Assembly: GCA_965284565.1 (NCBI GenBank)
Contig: OZ260100.1
Span: 1,488,001 to 1,552,000, forward strand
Reading direction: 5' to 3'
Length of the DNA stretch: 64,000 nt
DNA from: BRH-c54 sp965284565
GTDB taxonomy: Bacteria > Bacteroidota > Bacteroidia > Flavobacteriales_E > Vicingaceae
Part shown: piece after piece, positions 1 through 8,328 of the stretch
How positions within the stretch are numbered: the first letter of the stretch is position 1
Layout: every line of letters begins with the position of its first letter
The notes under the pieces: model-generated
Told to the model about the DNA's origin: nothing
Seen by the model: the letters and a program-made list of their open reading frames with translations, nothing else
Database searches by the model: none
Position numbers and translations under genes: made by a program

Positions 1-543
1 AGTATCTTATTCTTATTCTCTTGTAAAGAGAAAGTAATTAAAGAATACAAGTTTAGAGTAATTAGTTTTGGAGGGATTGATGAAGAAGTTAAAAAAGAAG
101 GAAAGTTAGTAGTTGAAAGTTTAAAAGATACAATTAGATACAAATATTACTTCAAATCTTCAAACAATGAGAATAGAGATGAATTAACAGTTGAAATATT
201 AAAGCCTAAGAAAAATGATTTAATACTTATTCATAAAATTGACAAGACACTAATTATTGAAAAGTTAGTTTCGATTAAAAATTATGAAATTAATGGAGAT
301 TTATATCTAATCAAAAAATATCAAGAAGAAAACCCAGCAATAGATGGGGATGGAGCAACTTTTTTTAATGATAAATATGGTAGGATAGCAGGAGTTTCTT
401 ATTCATGGGGATTTTATGATTTTATTCAAATATCGTCAGATACCTTAAATAATAATTTTGAGATACTTAAGAAAGAAATGTTAAATGATACATCTGGGTT
501 TTTTAGACATGTATTAAAACCACCCAAAAAACATAGTAAATAA
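1..543 (+). CDS. 5'-truncated lipoprotein of unknown function
   Basis: An open frame runs from the first base to TAA at 541-543, giving at least 180 residues. The visible N-terminus reads SILFLFSCKEK, which looks like the end of a lipoprotein signal peptide with a lipobox Cys at about residue 8, so only a few residues are probably missing. The rest is charged, Lys/Glu/Asn-rich and has no membrane segment. I recognise no family. It ends 3 bases before the next gene and is probably co-transcribed with it. The coding call rests on the long clean frame and codon use like its neighbours. Function unknown. Confidence 0.7.
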   Translation, partial: SILFLFSCKEKVIKEYKFRVISFGGIDEEVKKEGKLVVESLKDTIRYKYYFKSSNNENRDELTVEILKPKKNDLILIHKIDKTLIIEKLVSIKNYEINGDLYLIKKYQEENPAIDGDGATFFNDKYGRIAGVSYSWGFYDFIQISSDTLNNNFEILKKEMLNDTSGFFRHVLKPPKKHSK

Positions 544-546
544 AAA

Positions 547-1152
547 ATGAGTTTCGCAGTATCACAAATGATTCAAACTATTGAGAACAACAATTCGTTG
601 CTCAGGAAGGAATCTGCGTTTACGCAACTCAAAAAGTATGAAGAAAGAAAACTTAATTACAAGTTAAAGTTTGTAGATAAAAAGATTAGCCAGTTTGAGC
701 TAGAGCGGATAAAAAAACAAATCAGGAAAGATTTTTTAGCAGAAAGAAAACGCAACAATACCATTATTGTTACTGTTTTAGTGAGTGTTTTTGTTGTTTT
801 AGGTTGGTCGGTAAATTATTTGTTTTTTACTCCTACTCCAAAAGTGGTCACTATTGATGTTGAAGCAGAACAAGAACTGAACAAAAAATTTCATTTTTAT
901 ATTAAAGATGGTTATAGCAGATTAAAAAACAATGAATTTCACAATGCCATTTACCAATTTGAGTTGGCAACAAAAACTCGCCCCAATGATTTTAAAGCTA
1001 ACATGGGATTGACCTTAGCCTTGCTTAAAAAATGTGCTATCACCAAAGAAGATTGCGACAAAGCCAAAAAGCAAAAAGCTATGTTGTTGACTACTTTTTC
1101 TGAAAAAAAACAAGAAATTGAGGGTGAAGTGGCAGCTTTAGGTGAGGAATAA
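547..1152 (+). CDS. membrane-anchored protein with C-terminal TPR-like region
   Basis: A 201-residue protein. Residues 1-70 are highly charged and probably helical or coiled coil. One strong transmembrane helix lies at about 72-94 (TIIVTVLVSVFVVLGW core). A C-terminal domain at about 115-165 resembles a TPR unit (DGYSRLKNNEFHNAIYQFEL). The layout fits a cytoplasmic N-terminal helix with a periplasmic TPR domain, a common scaffold design. The ATG follows the upstream lipoprotein stop by 3 bases, so the two are likely an operon. A strong hairpin follows. No specific function can be assigned. Confidence 0.7.
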   Translation: MSFAVSQMIQTIENNNSLLRKESAFTQLKKYEERKLNYKLKFVDKKISQFELERIKKQIRKDFLAERKRNNTIIVTVLVSVFVVLGWSVNYLFFTPTPKVVTIDVEAEQELNKKFHFYIKDGYSRLKNNEFHNAIYQFELATKTRPNDFKANMGLTLALLKKCAITKEDCDKAKKQKAMLLTTFSEKKQEIEGEVAALGEE

Positions 1153-1163
1153 ATAAAAATTAA

Positions 1164-1209
1164 AAACCCCTCTCCTTACGAAGCATAGCGGAGATAAGGA
1201 GAGGGGTTT
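1164..1209. terminator. 15-bp perfect hairpin, terminator or REP-like
   Basis: Arms 1164-1178 and 1195-1209 are perfect 15-bp complements (AAACCCCTCTCCTTA and its complement) with a 16-base loop. The right arm ends in only three T, so it may be a REP-like palindrome acting as a terminator. It lies 12 bases after the TPR protein stop and upstream of the convergent CoA-binding gene. A related AACCCCCTCTCTTAC start occurs after gpmI near 3411. Confidence 0.6.
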
Positions 1210-1292
1210 AATCAACAATACTTAAGTGTGGGTCTCTGATCTTCATTGCGTTTCGTCAGGAAAATGATTGAGCGATTTTTAAAAGATGTTTT

Positions 1293-1655
1293 CTAATATT
1301 TATCTATGGATAACAATACTAATGTACAAGCTTCTTCAGTAGCGATGCCGTTTTCTTCGGCTAATTTCTTCAATTCAGGATTTTCTGTACCCGGATTAAA
1401 AATAATACGTTTCGGGTGAATTTGATTAACTACATAATCGTAATATTCTTTTTGTCGAGCTGGGCCAACATATAAGGTAACGGTATCAATATCGTTTGGA
1501 GTTGGCGAGTTAGTTAAAATTTCATGACCTTCAATTTCGCCTTTTCTAATACCAACTGGTACTACTTCATGTCCGTGTTGAGCCAGTTTAGCAGTAGCTT
1601 TGTATGCATATCGTTCGGGGTTTGGAGTTGCTCCTAGTATAAGTGTCTTTTTCAT
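1293..1655 (-). CDS. CoA-binding domain protein (YccU-type)
   Basis: A 120-residue single-domain protein matching the CoA_binding_2 family: a Rossmann-like start (LILGATPNPERYAYKA, about 5-20), VGIRKGEIEGHEILT, and a C-terminal IIFNPGTENPEL segment typical of the family. These small cytosolic proteins are thought to bind CoA or a nucleotide; the physiological role is not established. Length is usual for the family. The ATG at 1655 sits close to a stretch of A/T-rich DNA but no clear -7 box was seen. Monocistronic on the minus strand and convergent with the upstream pair. Confidence 0.85.
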   Translation of the reverse strand: MKKTLILGATPNPERYAYKATAKLAQHGHEVVPVGIRKGEIEGHEILTNSPTPNDIDTVTLYVGPARQKEYYDYVVNQIHPKRIIFNPGTENPELKKLAEENGIATEEACTLVLLSIDKY

Positions 1656-1730
1656 TTTATTAGTTTAACAATTACACCATAAAAGTACGAATTATCCTGC
1701 TGCCAAAAATGTAAAAAAACTTAAAAATTA

Positions 1731-1819
1731 AACCACATAGATACATAGTTTTTATAGCTTATTGAGTTAAGGAATATAGCTTATTGAGTTAAGGAATTTC
1801 TATATTACGATGTGGTTAA
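1731..1819. repeat. dispersed inverted-repeat element, copy A (MITE-like)
   Basis: The left end AACCACATAGATACATAG (1731-1748) is mirrored at the right by ATGTGGTTAA (ending near 1819). The same left end followed by TTTTTAT recurs at 58409, with a fuller right end there. The interior contains a perfect 22-bp tandem duplication at 1753-1774 and 1775-1796. It carries no gene and lies between the CoA-binding gene and gpmI. The termini and noncoding location suggest a small non-autonomous or REP-like element. Confidence 0.55.
1753..1796. repeat. 22-bp perfect tandem duplication
   Basis: Two adjacent identical 22-base units (1753-1774 and 1775-1796) begin TATAGCTTATTGAG and end TTAAGGAA. They lie inside the inverted-repeat element upstream of gpmI. 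Confidence 0.9.
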
Positions 1820-1854
1820 TTGCTTAAAAAAGTAAAGGTCTAAAAAAATGAGCT

Positions 1855-1862
1855 TAACTTTG
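1855..1862 (+). promoter_or_regulatory. -7 promoter element of gpmI
   Basis: TAACTTTG matches the Bacteroidetes TAnnTTTG -7 consensus. It lies downstream of the first in-frame ATG (1848) and 25 bases before the second (1887), so transcription would begin after 1848. This supports 1887 as the real gpmI start. No convincing -33 TTG was found at 17-23 bases. Confidence 0.6.
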
Positions 1863-1886
1863 TCGAACTTACTATTTTCAGATCCA

Positions 1887-3407
1887 ATGAATACAAAAAA
1901 AGTAGCTTTATTAATTTTGGATGGCTGGGGTTTGGGAGATAAAACTAAATCGGATGCCATTTACAATGCCAATACCCCATTTTTTGGTGCTTGCTTGGCA
2001 AAATATCCCAATGCAAAACTAAAAACTTTTGGTGGTTTTGTGGGTTTGCCTGAAGGACAAATGGGTAACTCAGAAGTGGGTCATCTTAACATAGGAGCAG
2101 GAAGAGTAGTGTATCAAGATTTTGCTAAAATTAATAAAGCTGTAGAAGATAAAACCATTGATGAAAACCCTACTTTATTAGCTGCTTTTGAATACGCTAA
2201 AAAAAACAATGTAAGTGTTCATTTTATGGGATTGGTATCCGATGGAGGAATTCATTCGCACCAAAAACACTTGTACCGACTGTGCGAAATGGCTCATCAT
2301 CATCAAATTGAAAAAGCTTTTGTTCATGCATTTACTGATGGTAGAGATTGCGATCCAAAAAGTGGATTGGGATTTATAGAACAACTTCAAGAAAAAATTA
2401 GAAATACCAATATAAAATTAGCTTCGGTAATCGGTAGGTATTATGCTATGGATAGAGACAACCGTTGGGAACGCATTCAAAAAGCTTATAATTTGCTGGT
2501 AAAAGGGGAGGGGAAATCCACCCAAAATGTATTGCAAAGCATACAAGAAAGTTACATTAATAATATTACCGATGAGTTTATTGAGCCTACTATAGTGGTA
2601 GATAAAATAGGAAGTCCATTAGGAACTATTCAACCTGATGATGTAGTAATTTGCTTTAATTTTAGAACCGACCGTTGTAGAGAAATTACCATTGCCCTAA
2701 CACAAGAAGACAAACACGAATGGAATATGAATACACTTCCGCTGTATTATGTTACCATGACGAATTATGATAAGACATTTAAAAATGTGCATGTTATTTA
2801 TGATAAAGATAATTTAATTAATACGTTGGGAGAGGTGCTTGCTACTCACAACAAAACCCAAATTCGTATTGCCGAAACAGAAAAATACCCTCACGTAACT
2901 TTCTTCTTTTCAGGAGGGAGAGAATTGCCTTTTGAAGGAGAAAAGAGAATTTTAATCAACTCGCCAAAAGTAGCTACTTACGATTTACAACCCGAAATGA
3001 GTGCTGAAGAGGTGACTCAAGCTATTTTGAACGACATTAATAATGACCCTACCGATTTTATTTGTTTAAATTTTGCTAACCCTGATATGGTGGGACATAC
3101 AGGTGTTTATGAAGCCATTGTAAAAGCGGTGGAGAAAGTGGATAGCTGTGTAGAACGTATTGTAAATACAGGAATAGAAAAAGGATATTCGTTTATTATT
3201 ATTGCCGACCATGGTAATGCTGATGTAGCTATCAATGCTGATGGTTCTCCAAATACGGCTCATTCCACTAATTTGGTGCCTTGTATTTTAATAGATAACC
3301 ATTACAAAGCTATTGCTGATGGGAAATTAGCAGATATCGCTCCCACTATTTTAAAGTTGATGGATATTGCCTTGCCAGTAGAAATGGATGGAGAAGTGTT
3401 GGTTTAA
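1887..3407 (+). CDS. gpmI: 2,3-bisphosphoglycerate-independent phosphoglycerate mutase
   Basis: Interconverts 3- and 2-phosphoglycerate in glycolysis and gluconeogenesis using two Mn ions. From Met at 1887 the protein has 506 residues, the usual size. It starts with the metal-binding LILDGWG (Asp12) and has the phosphoserine motif MGNSEVGHLNIG with Ser at residue 62, exactly the canonical position. Near the C-terminus it has ADHGNAD and TAHSTNLVP. An in-frame ATG at 1848 would add 13 atypical residues and lies upstream of the -7 box, so I reject it. Alone on the plus strand, it ends before a repeat-rich spacer. Confidence 0.97.
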   Translation: MNTKKVALLILDGWGLGDKTKSDAIYNANTPFFGACLAKYPNAKLKTFGGFVGLPEGQMGNSEVGHLNIGAGRVVYQDFAKINKAVEDKTIDENPTLLAAFEYAKKNNVSVHFMGLVSDGGIHSHQKHLYRLCEMAHHHQIEKAFVHAFTDGRDCDPKSGLGFIEQLQEKIRNTNIKLASVIGRYYAMDRDNRWERIQKAYNLLVKGEGKSTQNVLQSIQESYINNITDEFIEPTIVVDKIGSPLGTIQPDDVVICFNFRTDRCREITIALTQEDKHEWNMNTLPLYYVTMTNYDKTFKNVHVIYDKDNLINTLGEVLATHNKTQIRIAETEKYPHVTFFFSGGRELPFEGEKRILINSPKVATYDLQPEMSAEEVTQAILNDINNDPTDFICLNFANPDMVGHTGVYEAIVKAVEKVDSCVERIVNTGIEKGYSFIIIADHGNADVAINADGSPNTAHSTNLVPCILIDNHYKAIADGKLADIAPTILKLMDIALPVEMDGEVLV

Positions 3408-3410
3408 AAA

Positions 3411-3480
3411 CCCCCTCTCTTACACACTTGCTCGCTCCAAAGTCCACTGGATTTTGTCCGCCCCAAAGGGGAGGAGTCGC
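3411..3480. repeat. REP-like intergenic sequence after gpmI
   Basis: A noncoding stretch opens with AACCCCCTCTCTTAC, resembling the hairpin arm at 1164, and contains the short palindrome CCCCAAAGGGG near 3463. It has higher GC than the surroundings and no plausible gene. It reads like the repeated intergenic boilerplate of Bacteroidetes genomes and may serve as a terminator for gpmI. Confidence 0.4.
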
Positions 3481-3653
3481 CATTCCTACAAAGCCCAAAC
3501 TGTCATCTTGAACGAAATTTTTCATTCCAAAGTATGAGGAATAGAAAAATGACATGAAAGATCTATTTATTTTGAAGTAAAAGATTTTGAATAAAAACGT
3601 CAAGCAGAAATTTTTAGCCCTTAAACTTATAAACTCTTAACCTAATAAACTAA

Positions 3654-4067
3654 CTAAACTTCCCACTCTTTTCCTGTTCTATAAACAGTACCTTTAAAAG
3701 CTCCCACCAACACACCATTTTGGTTGGTTACGGGAATATTGTAAATGCCTATTTTGTTAGATAAATTTACCTCTATAGCTTCTGCAAATAGGGTGTCACT
3801 AACATTTACCGGATTAGGATAAGAAATAGAACACTCCAACGCAACACTTAATCTACCATAAGCATTAGAAGCAAAAGCCAAGGCACTATCAGCCAATGAA
3901 AAAGTTACTCCACCGTGTATAATGCCAAACCCATTGCACATTTCTGGTCTTACCGTCATTTTTAGTTGGCAATAACCTTCTTTTGATTCGATTACTTCGA
4001 TGCCCAACCATTGGCTAAAAGCATCGGTTTCCATCATTTTATTAACTATTTTATGTGTTTGTCCCAT
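3654..4067 (-). CDS. paaI: hotdog-fold acyl-CoA thioesterase, PaaI type
   Basis: A 137-residue hotdog thioesterase. The signature NGFGIIHGGVTFSLAD carries Asn45, His51-Gly-Gly and Asp60, which in PaaI family members hold and hydrolyse the thioester. Predicted to release CoA from stalled hydroxyphenylacetyl-CoA-type intermediates of phenylacetate breakdown or related acyl-CoAs. It lies only 2 bases downstream of paaH and forms a minus-strand run paaG-paaH-paaI. Length is normal. The assignment to phenylacetate metabolism rests on this context; a broader acyl-CoA role is possible because paaABCDE is not in the window. Confidence 0.9.
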   Translation of the reverse strand: MGQTHKIVNKMMETDAFSQWLGIEVIESKEGYCQLKMTVRPEMCNGFGIIHGGVTFSLADSALAFASNAYGRLSVALECSISYPNPVNVSDTLFAEAIEVNLSNKIGIYNIPVTNQNGVLVGAFKGTVYRTGKEWEV

Positions 4068-4069
4068 AA

Positions 4070-5236
4070 TTAAAAGAAATTTTTGTTTTCTCTTACCATT
4101 CTTCTCAACAATACACTTGGTCGGTAACGATCTTCACCGTATTCGGCAAAAAGTGTTTCTAATTGGTTGAGTACATTTTCTAACCCAATTTCATCTGCCC
4201 ATTTTAATAAGCCTTTAGGGTAGTTTACACCTTTGGTCATGGCTAAATCAATATCTTCTTTAGAAGCAATGTTTAGGAATAAGGCATCAACAGCTTCATT
4301 AATTAACATCACTAAAATTCTATTAAAAATAATGTTGCCTAATTTTTCATCTTTATTAGGTGTTGGTGTTTCAGCATCATCGGCATAATTGTAATAACCT
4401 CTACCCGATTTTCTTCCGTACCAACCTGCTTCTGAGTGTCGTTTTTGTGTGAAAGAGGGTTTATATCTTGGGTCGTAATAAAACGCTTCAAAAACTGTTT
4501 CTGTAACCGTATAGTTAATGTCGTTACCAATGTAATCCATTAGCGTAAAAGGTCCCATTCTGAAACCACCAATTTCGGTCATAGCCCAATCTATGGTTGC
4601 AAAATCGGCTACTCCTTCTTCATAAATTCGTAATGCTTCGCCATAAAACGGACGAGCTACACGGTTAACAATAAAACCAGGAGTATCTTTTGCCAACACC
4701 GTTACTTTTCCCCAATTATCAATTAATTTTCTGGAAGCTATTTTAGTCGCATCGGAAGTTTGTACCGCAGGAATAATTTCTACCAACGGCATTAATGGTG
4801 CTGGGTTAAAAAAGTGGATGCCAATTACTCTTTCCGGTTTTTTACATGCAGCAGCAATGGAGGCAATGGAAAGTGAAGAAGTATTACTTGCTAAAATACA
4901 ATCAGGAGAAGTAATACTTTCCAATTGAGCAAAAACTTTCTTTTTTACGTCTAAATTTTCAATGATGGCTTCAATAATCAAATCACACTCGGCTAAATCT
5001 TTTGTTGAGGTAGAAAATGTAATTCTTCCCATAATATTATCTGCCGTAGCCTGATCGATTTTTTCTTTTTGCACTAAACGAGATAAAATATTTTTCAATC
5101 CTGTTGAAGCCTTTACTAAAGCTTCTTCATTTAAATCTACTAATGTAACTTGGTGTTTGTTGGTGGCTGCAATTTGCACAATTCCAGAACCCATAGAACC
5201 TGCTCCTAGTACGCCTACTTTGTTTATTTCATTCAT
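4070..5236 (-). CDS. paaH: 3-hydroxyacyl-CoA dehydrogenase, PaaH type
   Basis: NAD-dependent oxidation of a 3-hydroxyacyl-CoA, in the phenylacetate pathway 3-hydroxyadipyl-CoA to 3-oxoadipyl-CoA. It is 388 residues, with an N-terminal Rossmann domain (GAGSMG at 11-16), the catalytic-His segment GIHFFNPAPLMPLVEI at about residue 140, and two C-terminal 3HCDH domains, the arrangement of PaaH rather than of short 280-residue Hbd enzymes. It lies 42 bases after paaG and 2 bases before paaI in the same direction, so an operon is likely. Confidence 0.93.
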   Translation of the reverse strand: MNEINKVGVLGAGSMGSGIVQIAATNKHQVTLVDLNEEALVKASTGLKNILSRLVQKEKIDQATADNIMGRITFSTSTKDLAECDLIIEAIIENLDVKKKVFAQLESITSPDCILASNTSSLSIASIAAACKKPERVIGIHFFNPAPLMPLVEIIPAVQTSDATKIASRKLIDNWGKVTVLAKDTPGFIVNRVARPFYGEALRIYEEGVADFATIDWAMTEIGGFRMGPFTLMDYIGNDINYTVTETVFEAFYYDPRYKPSFTQKRHSEAGWYGRKSGRGYYNYADDAETPTPNKDEKLGNIIFNRILVMLINEAVDALFLNIASKEDIDLAMTKGVNYPKGLLKWADEIGLENVLNQLETLFAEYGEDRYRPSVLLRRMVRENKNFF

Positions 5237-5278
5237 AAGTTATATGTTTTTTTCATCTCTAATGTTCACTTTTGTTAA

Positions 5279-6055
5279 TTAATTCCCTTTGAAGATTGGC
5301 TTACGTTTCTCCAAAAATGCATTTACACCTTCTTGGTAATCGTAAGTTTGTCCAGCTTCGTTTTGCAATTCGCCTTCTCTCGCTAATTGTTGTGTTAAGT
5401 TGTTATTAAACGATTCGTTTAATAATCTTTTAGTCAAGCCAATTCCTTTGGTAGGCATTTGAGCTAAGGTTTGAGCAATTTTTAAAGCTTCTTCCTGTAA
5501 AACTTCATCTGCAACAGCCTTATAAATCATGCCCATTTTTTCAGCATCTTCAGCCATTATTTTATCGCCTAAAAACATTAAAGCGGCAGCTTTTTGCAGG
5601 CCAATTAATCTGGGTAAGTAGTAGGTTCCACCACTATCGGGAATTAATCCAATTTTACTAAACGCTTGTATAAAACTAGCTGATTGTGCTGCAAGGGTAA
5701 TATCGCAAGCTAACGCAATGTTAGCTCCCGCACCTGCTGCAACACCATTTACGCCACAAATAATAGGTTTTTCAATTTTTCTCAATCGAGCTATAATTGG
5801 GTTATAATGTTCTTCTACAATTTTTGGTAATTCAGTTTGTTTAGGGTCTATGGCTTCCGCTAAATCTTGTCCAGCACAAAAAGCTTTTCCTTCAGCAGTA
5901 ATGTAAATGGCTCTTATTTCAGGGTTTTTATCACATTCGTCTAAAGCAGCTTGTAAATCAAAAGCCATTTGGCGTATAAAACTGTTGAATTTATCTGGTC
6001 TGTTAAGGATAATAACGCCTACTCCATTATCAATTTTAAAGTTAATGTTGCTCAT
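5279..6055 (-). CDS. paaG: enoyl-CoA hydratase/isomerase, PaaG type
   Basis: A 258-residue crotonase-fold protein. PaaG isomerises ring-epoxide phenylacetyl-CoA to the oxepin form. Family marks include the oxyanion-hole segment AFCAGQDL near residue 60, and GVNGVAAGAGANIALACD near 105. The catalytic-acid stretch is IGLIPDSGGTYYLPRLIGL, with the Asp-Ser-Gly-Gly of PaaG in place of the Glu of simple hydratases. It is first in the minus-strand paaG-paaH-paaI run and divergent from yicC. A perfect 9-bp inverted repeat sits immediately upstream of its ATG. Separate from paaY at 58 kb. Confidence 0.92.
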   Translation of the reverse strand: MSNINFKIDNGVGVIILNRPDKFNSFIRQMAFDLQAALDECDKNPEIRAIYITAEGKAFCAGQDLAEAIDPKQTELPKIVEEHYNPIIARLRKIEKPIICGVNGVAAGAGANIALACDITLAAQSASFIQAFSKIGLIPDSGGTYYLPRLIGLQKAAALMFLGDKIMAEDAEKMGMIYKAVADEVLQEEALKIAQTLAQMPTKGIGLTKRLLNESFNNNLTQQLAREGELQNEAGQTYDYQEGVNAFLEKRKPIFKGN

Positions 6056-6056
6056 A

Positions 6057-6088
6057 GTTGTTCAATTATTTTGTTATAGTTGAACAAC
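6057..6088 (-). promoter_or_regulatory. inverted repeat, candidate operator at paaG start
   Basis: Arms GTTGTTCAA (6057-6065) and TTGAACAAC (6080-6088) are perfect 9-bp complements 14 bases apart, directly upstream of the paaG ATG (6055). A minus-strand TATTTTTG -7 element (6088-6095) touches the far arm, so the repeat would lie in the 5' leader or over the start site. This is a good position for a repressor such as a TetR-type PaaR, but no regulator gene is nearby. Confidence 0.5.
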
Positions 6089-6113
6089 AAAAATAGCATT
6101 TTACGTCCATCTA

Positions 6114-6145
6114 TTGTTATTCAAGTGTTAGGTTTATTACATTTG
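6114..6145 (+). promoter_or_regulatory. yicC promoter
   Basis: TTG at 6114-6116, a 21-base spacer and TACATTTG at 6138-6145 fit the Bacteroidetes -33/-7 promoter (TTG, 17-23 bases, TAnnTTTG). The yicC ATG is 19 bases after the -7 element. Confidence 0.65.
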
Positions 6146-6164
6146 CATCTTAAAATTATCATAG

Positions 6165-7037
6165 ATGATTAAATCAATGACCGGGTTTGGTAAATCCGCA
6201 ACTAGTATAAACCAAAAGAAAATCAGCATTGAAATTCGTTCGCTTAATAGTAAGCAAGCTGATATTTCTGTTAGAATTCCGGTAGTTTACAAAGAAAAAG
6301 AATTAGAGCTTAGAGCTAAAATTAATCAACACCTAGAAAGAGGTAAGATTGAATATAATTTATATGTTGAGCAAACTGCTTCCACTCCAAACTACCAAAT
6401 CAACGAAAGTTTATTTAAAAACTATTATAACGAGTTAAAAAGTTTGGCTGATGAGTTGGATGAGCAATCTGATTTAATAAGAATTGTTGCTGGAATGCCT
6501 GATGTTTTTCAGAAAGAAGAAAAACAAGCCTTAGATGAATCGGAGTGGGAAACAATTGTAGAATTGACTGCAAAAGCTTTGCTAGATATTGATGCTTATA
6601 GAACTGATGAAGGAAAAACACTTCAAAAAGAAATGGAGTTGAGAATTAATAATATTCAGCAACTGTTGAATAAGGTAGAATTGTACGAAAAAGAAAGAAT
6701 AATTACTGTTAGAGAAAGGATTACAGCACATCTAGAAGAAATTGTTAGTGGTAGTCAGATAGATAAAGATAGGTTAGAGCAAGAGTTGGTTTTTTATATT
6801 GAAAAATTTGATGTTTCGGAAGAAAAGCAACGATTACAATCTCACCTCGATTATTTTATGGATACTATGAATGATAAGGATTCTCAGGGAAAAAAGTTAG
6901 GGTTTATTAGTCAGGAAATGGGTAGAGAAATTAACACCTTGGGGTCAAAAGCAAATCACTCCGAATTGCAGAAAATTGTGGTAGAAATGAAAGATGAGTT
7001 AGAAAAGATTAAAGAACAGATATTAAATATTTTATAA
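6165..7037 (+). CDS. yicC: YicC-family endoribonuclease
   Basis: 290 residues, the normal YicC length. It opens with the diagnostic MIKSMTGFGK and IEIRSLNSKQADISVRIP, and ends with the DUF1732 region QEMGREINTLGSKAN. YicC proteins are RNA endonucleases linked to small-RNA turnover and stationary-phase survival. It is 5 bases upstream of gmk, a linkage seen in many bacteria, and has its own promoter just upstream. The first Met is well placed, since MIKSMTGFG is the conserved family start. Confidence 0.95.
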   Translation: MIKSMTGFGKSATSINQKKISIEIRSLNSKQADISVRIPVVYKEKELELRAKINQHLERGKIEYNLYVEQTASTPNYQINESLFKNYYNELKSLADELDEQSDLIRIVAGMPDVFQKEEKQALDESEWETIVELTAKALLDIDAYRTDEGKTLQKEMELRINNIQQLLNKVELYEKERIITVRERITAHLEEIVSGSQIDKDRLEQELVFYIEKFDVSEEKQRLQSHLDYFMDTMNDKDSQGKKLGFISQEMGREINTLGSKANHSELQKIVVEMKDELEKIKEQILNIL

Positions 7038-7042
7038 GAATT

Positions 7043-7612
7043 ATGAGTAAAAACAAATGCATTATCATTTGTGCTCCATCAGGAGCAGGAAAAACTTCTA
7101 TTACCAAATACCTGTTGGCACAAGACTTAAATTTAAAGTTTTCGATTTCGGCATGCAATAGAGAAAAAAGAGAGAATGAAACTAACGGAGTGGATTATTA
7201 CTTTCTGAGTACAGCGGAATTTCAAAACAAAATAAACAATAACGAGTTTGTAGAATGGGAAGAAGTTTATCAAGATCAATATTATGGCACTTTAAAATCT
7301 GAAATTACCAGAATTTGGGATGAAGGTCACAATGTTATTTTTGATGTGGATGTAGAAGGTGGGTTGAGTTTAAGTAAATATTTTGGAGAGAATGCACTAA
7401 CCATTTTTATTCAGGCTCCAAGTATAGAAGAGTTAGAAAAAAGGCTAAGAAGCAGAGGAAGTGAAACGGAAGAAAAAATTCAAAAAAGGTTAAAAAAAGC
7501 AACGCAAGAAATGAGTTACTCTAAGTGGTTCGATGTAATTATTGTAAATGATGACTTGCCAAAAGCCCAGAAAGAAACACTGAATATTGTAAACTCTTTT
7601 TTAACAAAATAA
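7043..7612 (+). CDS. gmk: guanylate kinase
   Basis: ATP + GMP to ADP + GDP. A 189-residue protein with the P-loop APSGAGKT at 11-18, a GMP-binding segment ending in GVDYYFLS, FVEWEEVYQDQYYGTLKSE and FDVDVEGG, all characteristic of guanylate kinases. It follows yicC after 5 bases and precedes nadD by 99 bases on the same strand. The ATG is the only sensible start, because the P-loop begins at residue 11. Confidence 0.97.
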   Translation: MSKNKCIIICAPSGAGKTSITKYLLAQDLNLKFSISACNREKRENETNGVDYYFLSTAEFQNKINNNEFVEWEEVYQDQYYGTLKSEITRIWDEGHNVIFDVDVEGGLSLSKYFGENALTIFIQAPSIEELEKRLRSRGSETEEKIQKRLKKATQEMSYSKWFDVIIVNDDLPKAQKETLNIVNSFLTK

Positions 7613-7711
7613 TATAGGGATGAAACGACCTTGAGAAAATTTTTATTATATAAGAAAATAATTAATATTAGGGAGTAACATCTGACAGATAAAAACAATA
7701 GATAAAAACAG

Positions 7712-8326
7712 ATGAAAGTAGGCCTCTATTTTGGAACATATAACCCCATTCATGTAGGACATTTGATAATTGCTAATTACATGGCAGATTATACCGATTT
7801 AGATGAAGTTTGGTTTGTTGTATCTCCTCAAAACCCCTTAAAATTGAGTAATTCTTTATTAGCAGATTATCATCGTTTGGCTATGGTAAGGGTGGCTATA
7901 GAAGACAATAATCATTTAAAAGATTGTGATATTGAGTTTAACATGCCTAAGCCATCTTATACTTCAGATACGTTAATTTATTTGCATGAGAAATATCCGA
8001 ATTATGAATTTTCGTTGATTATGGGCGAGGATAATTTAAGGACTTTCCATAAGTGGAAAAATCATGAAGAAATTATCACTAATCATCATGTTTATGTTTA
8101 CCCGAGAGCTTTAACAGAGCATGAAAGAGAAGAATCTGAATTAAAAACCAACCAACAGCAGCACGATTTTTTTAATCACCCAAATGTATATTTTTGCGAT
8201 GCTCCGGTAATGAAAGTATCCTCTAGCTTTATTAGAAAAGCGATAAAAGATAAAAAGGATGTGCGTTATTTACTTACAGAGCCGGTTTATAAGTATTTAA
8301 CCGAGATGAATTTTTATAAAAGTTAA
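7712..8326 (+). CDS. nadD: nicotinate-nucleotide adenylyltransferase
   Basis: Adenylylates nicotinate mononucleotide in NAD synthesis. It has 204 residues with the nucleotidyltransferase signature GLYFGTYNPIHVGH at the N-terminus, a SLIMGEDNLRTFHKW segment typical of NadD, and the C-terminal ATP-binding SSSFIRKAI (ISSTxIR motif). It ends two bases before the converging heme-binding gene. No clear promoter was seen in the 99-base gap after gmk, so read-through from yicC-gmk is plausible. Confidence 0.96.
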   Translation: MKVGLYFGTYNPIHVGHLIIANYMADYTDLDEVWFVVSPQNPLKLSNSLLADYHRLAMVRVAIEDNNHLKDCDIEFNMPKPSYTSDTLIYLHEKYPNYEFSLIMGEDNLRTFHKWKNHEEIITNHHVYVYPRALTEHEREESELKTNQQQHDFFNHPNVYFCDAPVMKVSSSFIRKAIKDKKDVRYLLTEPVYKYLTEMNFYKS

Positions 8327-8328
8327 AG

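Noticed and set aside
1848..1886. Longer N-terminus for gpmI from ATG 1848
   Set aside because: The TAACTTTG -7 element lies downstream of it and the 13 extra residues do not resemble the family; Met at 1887 places Ser62 canonically.
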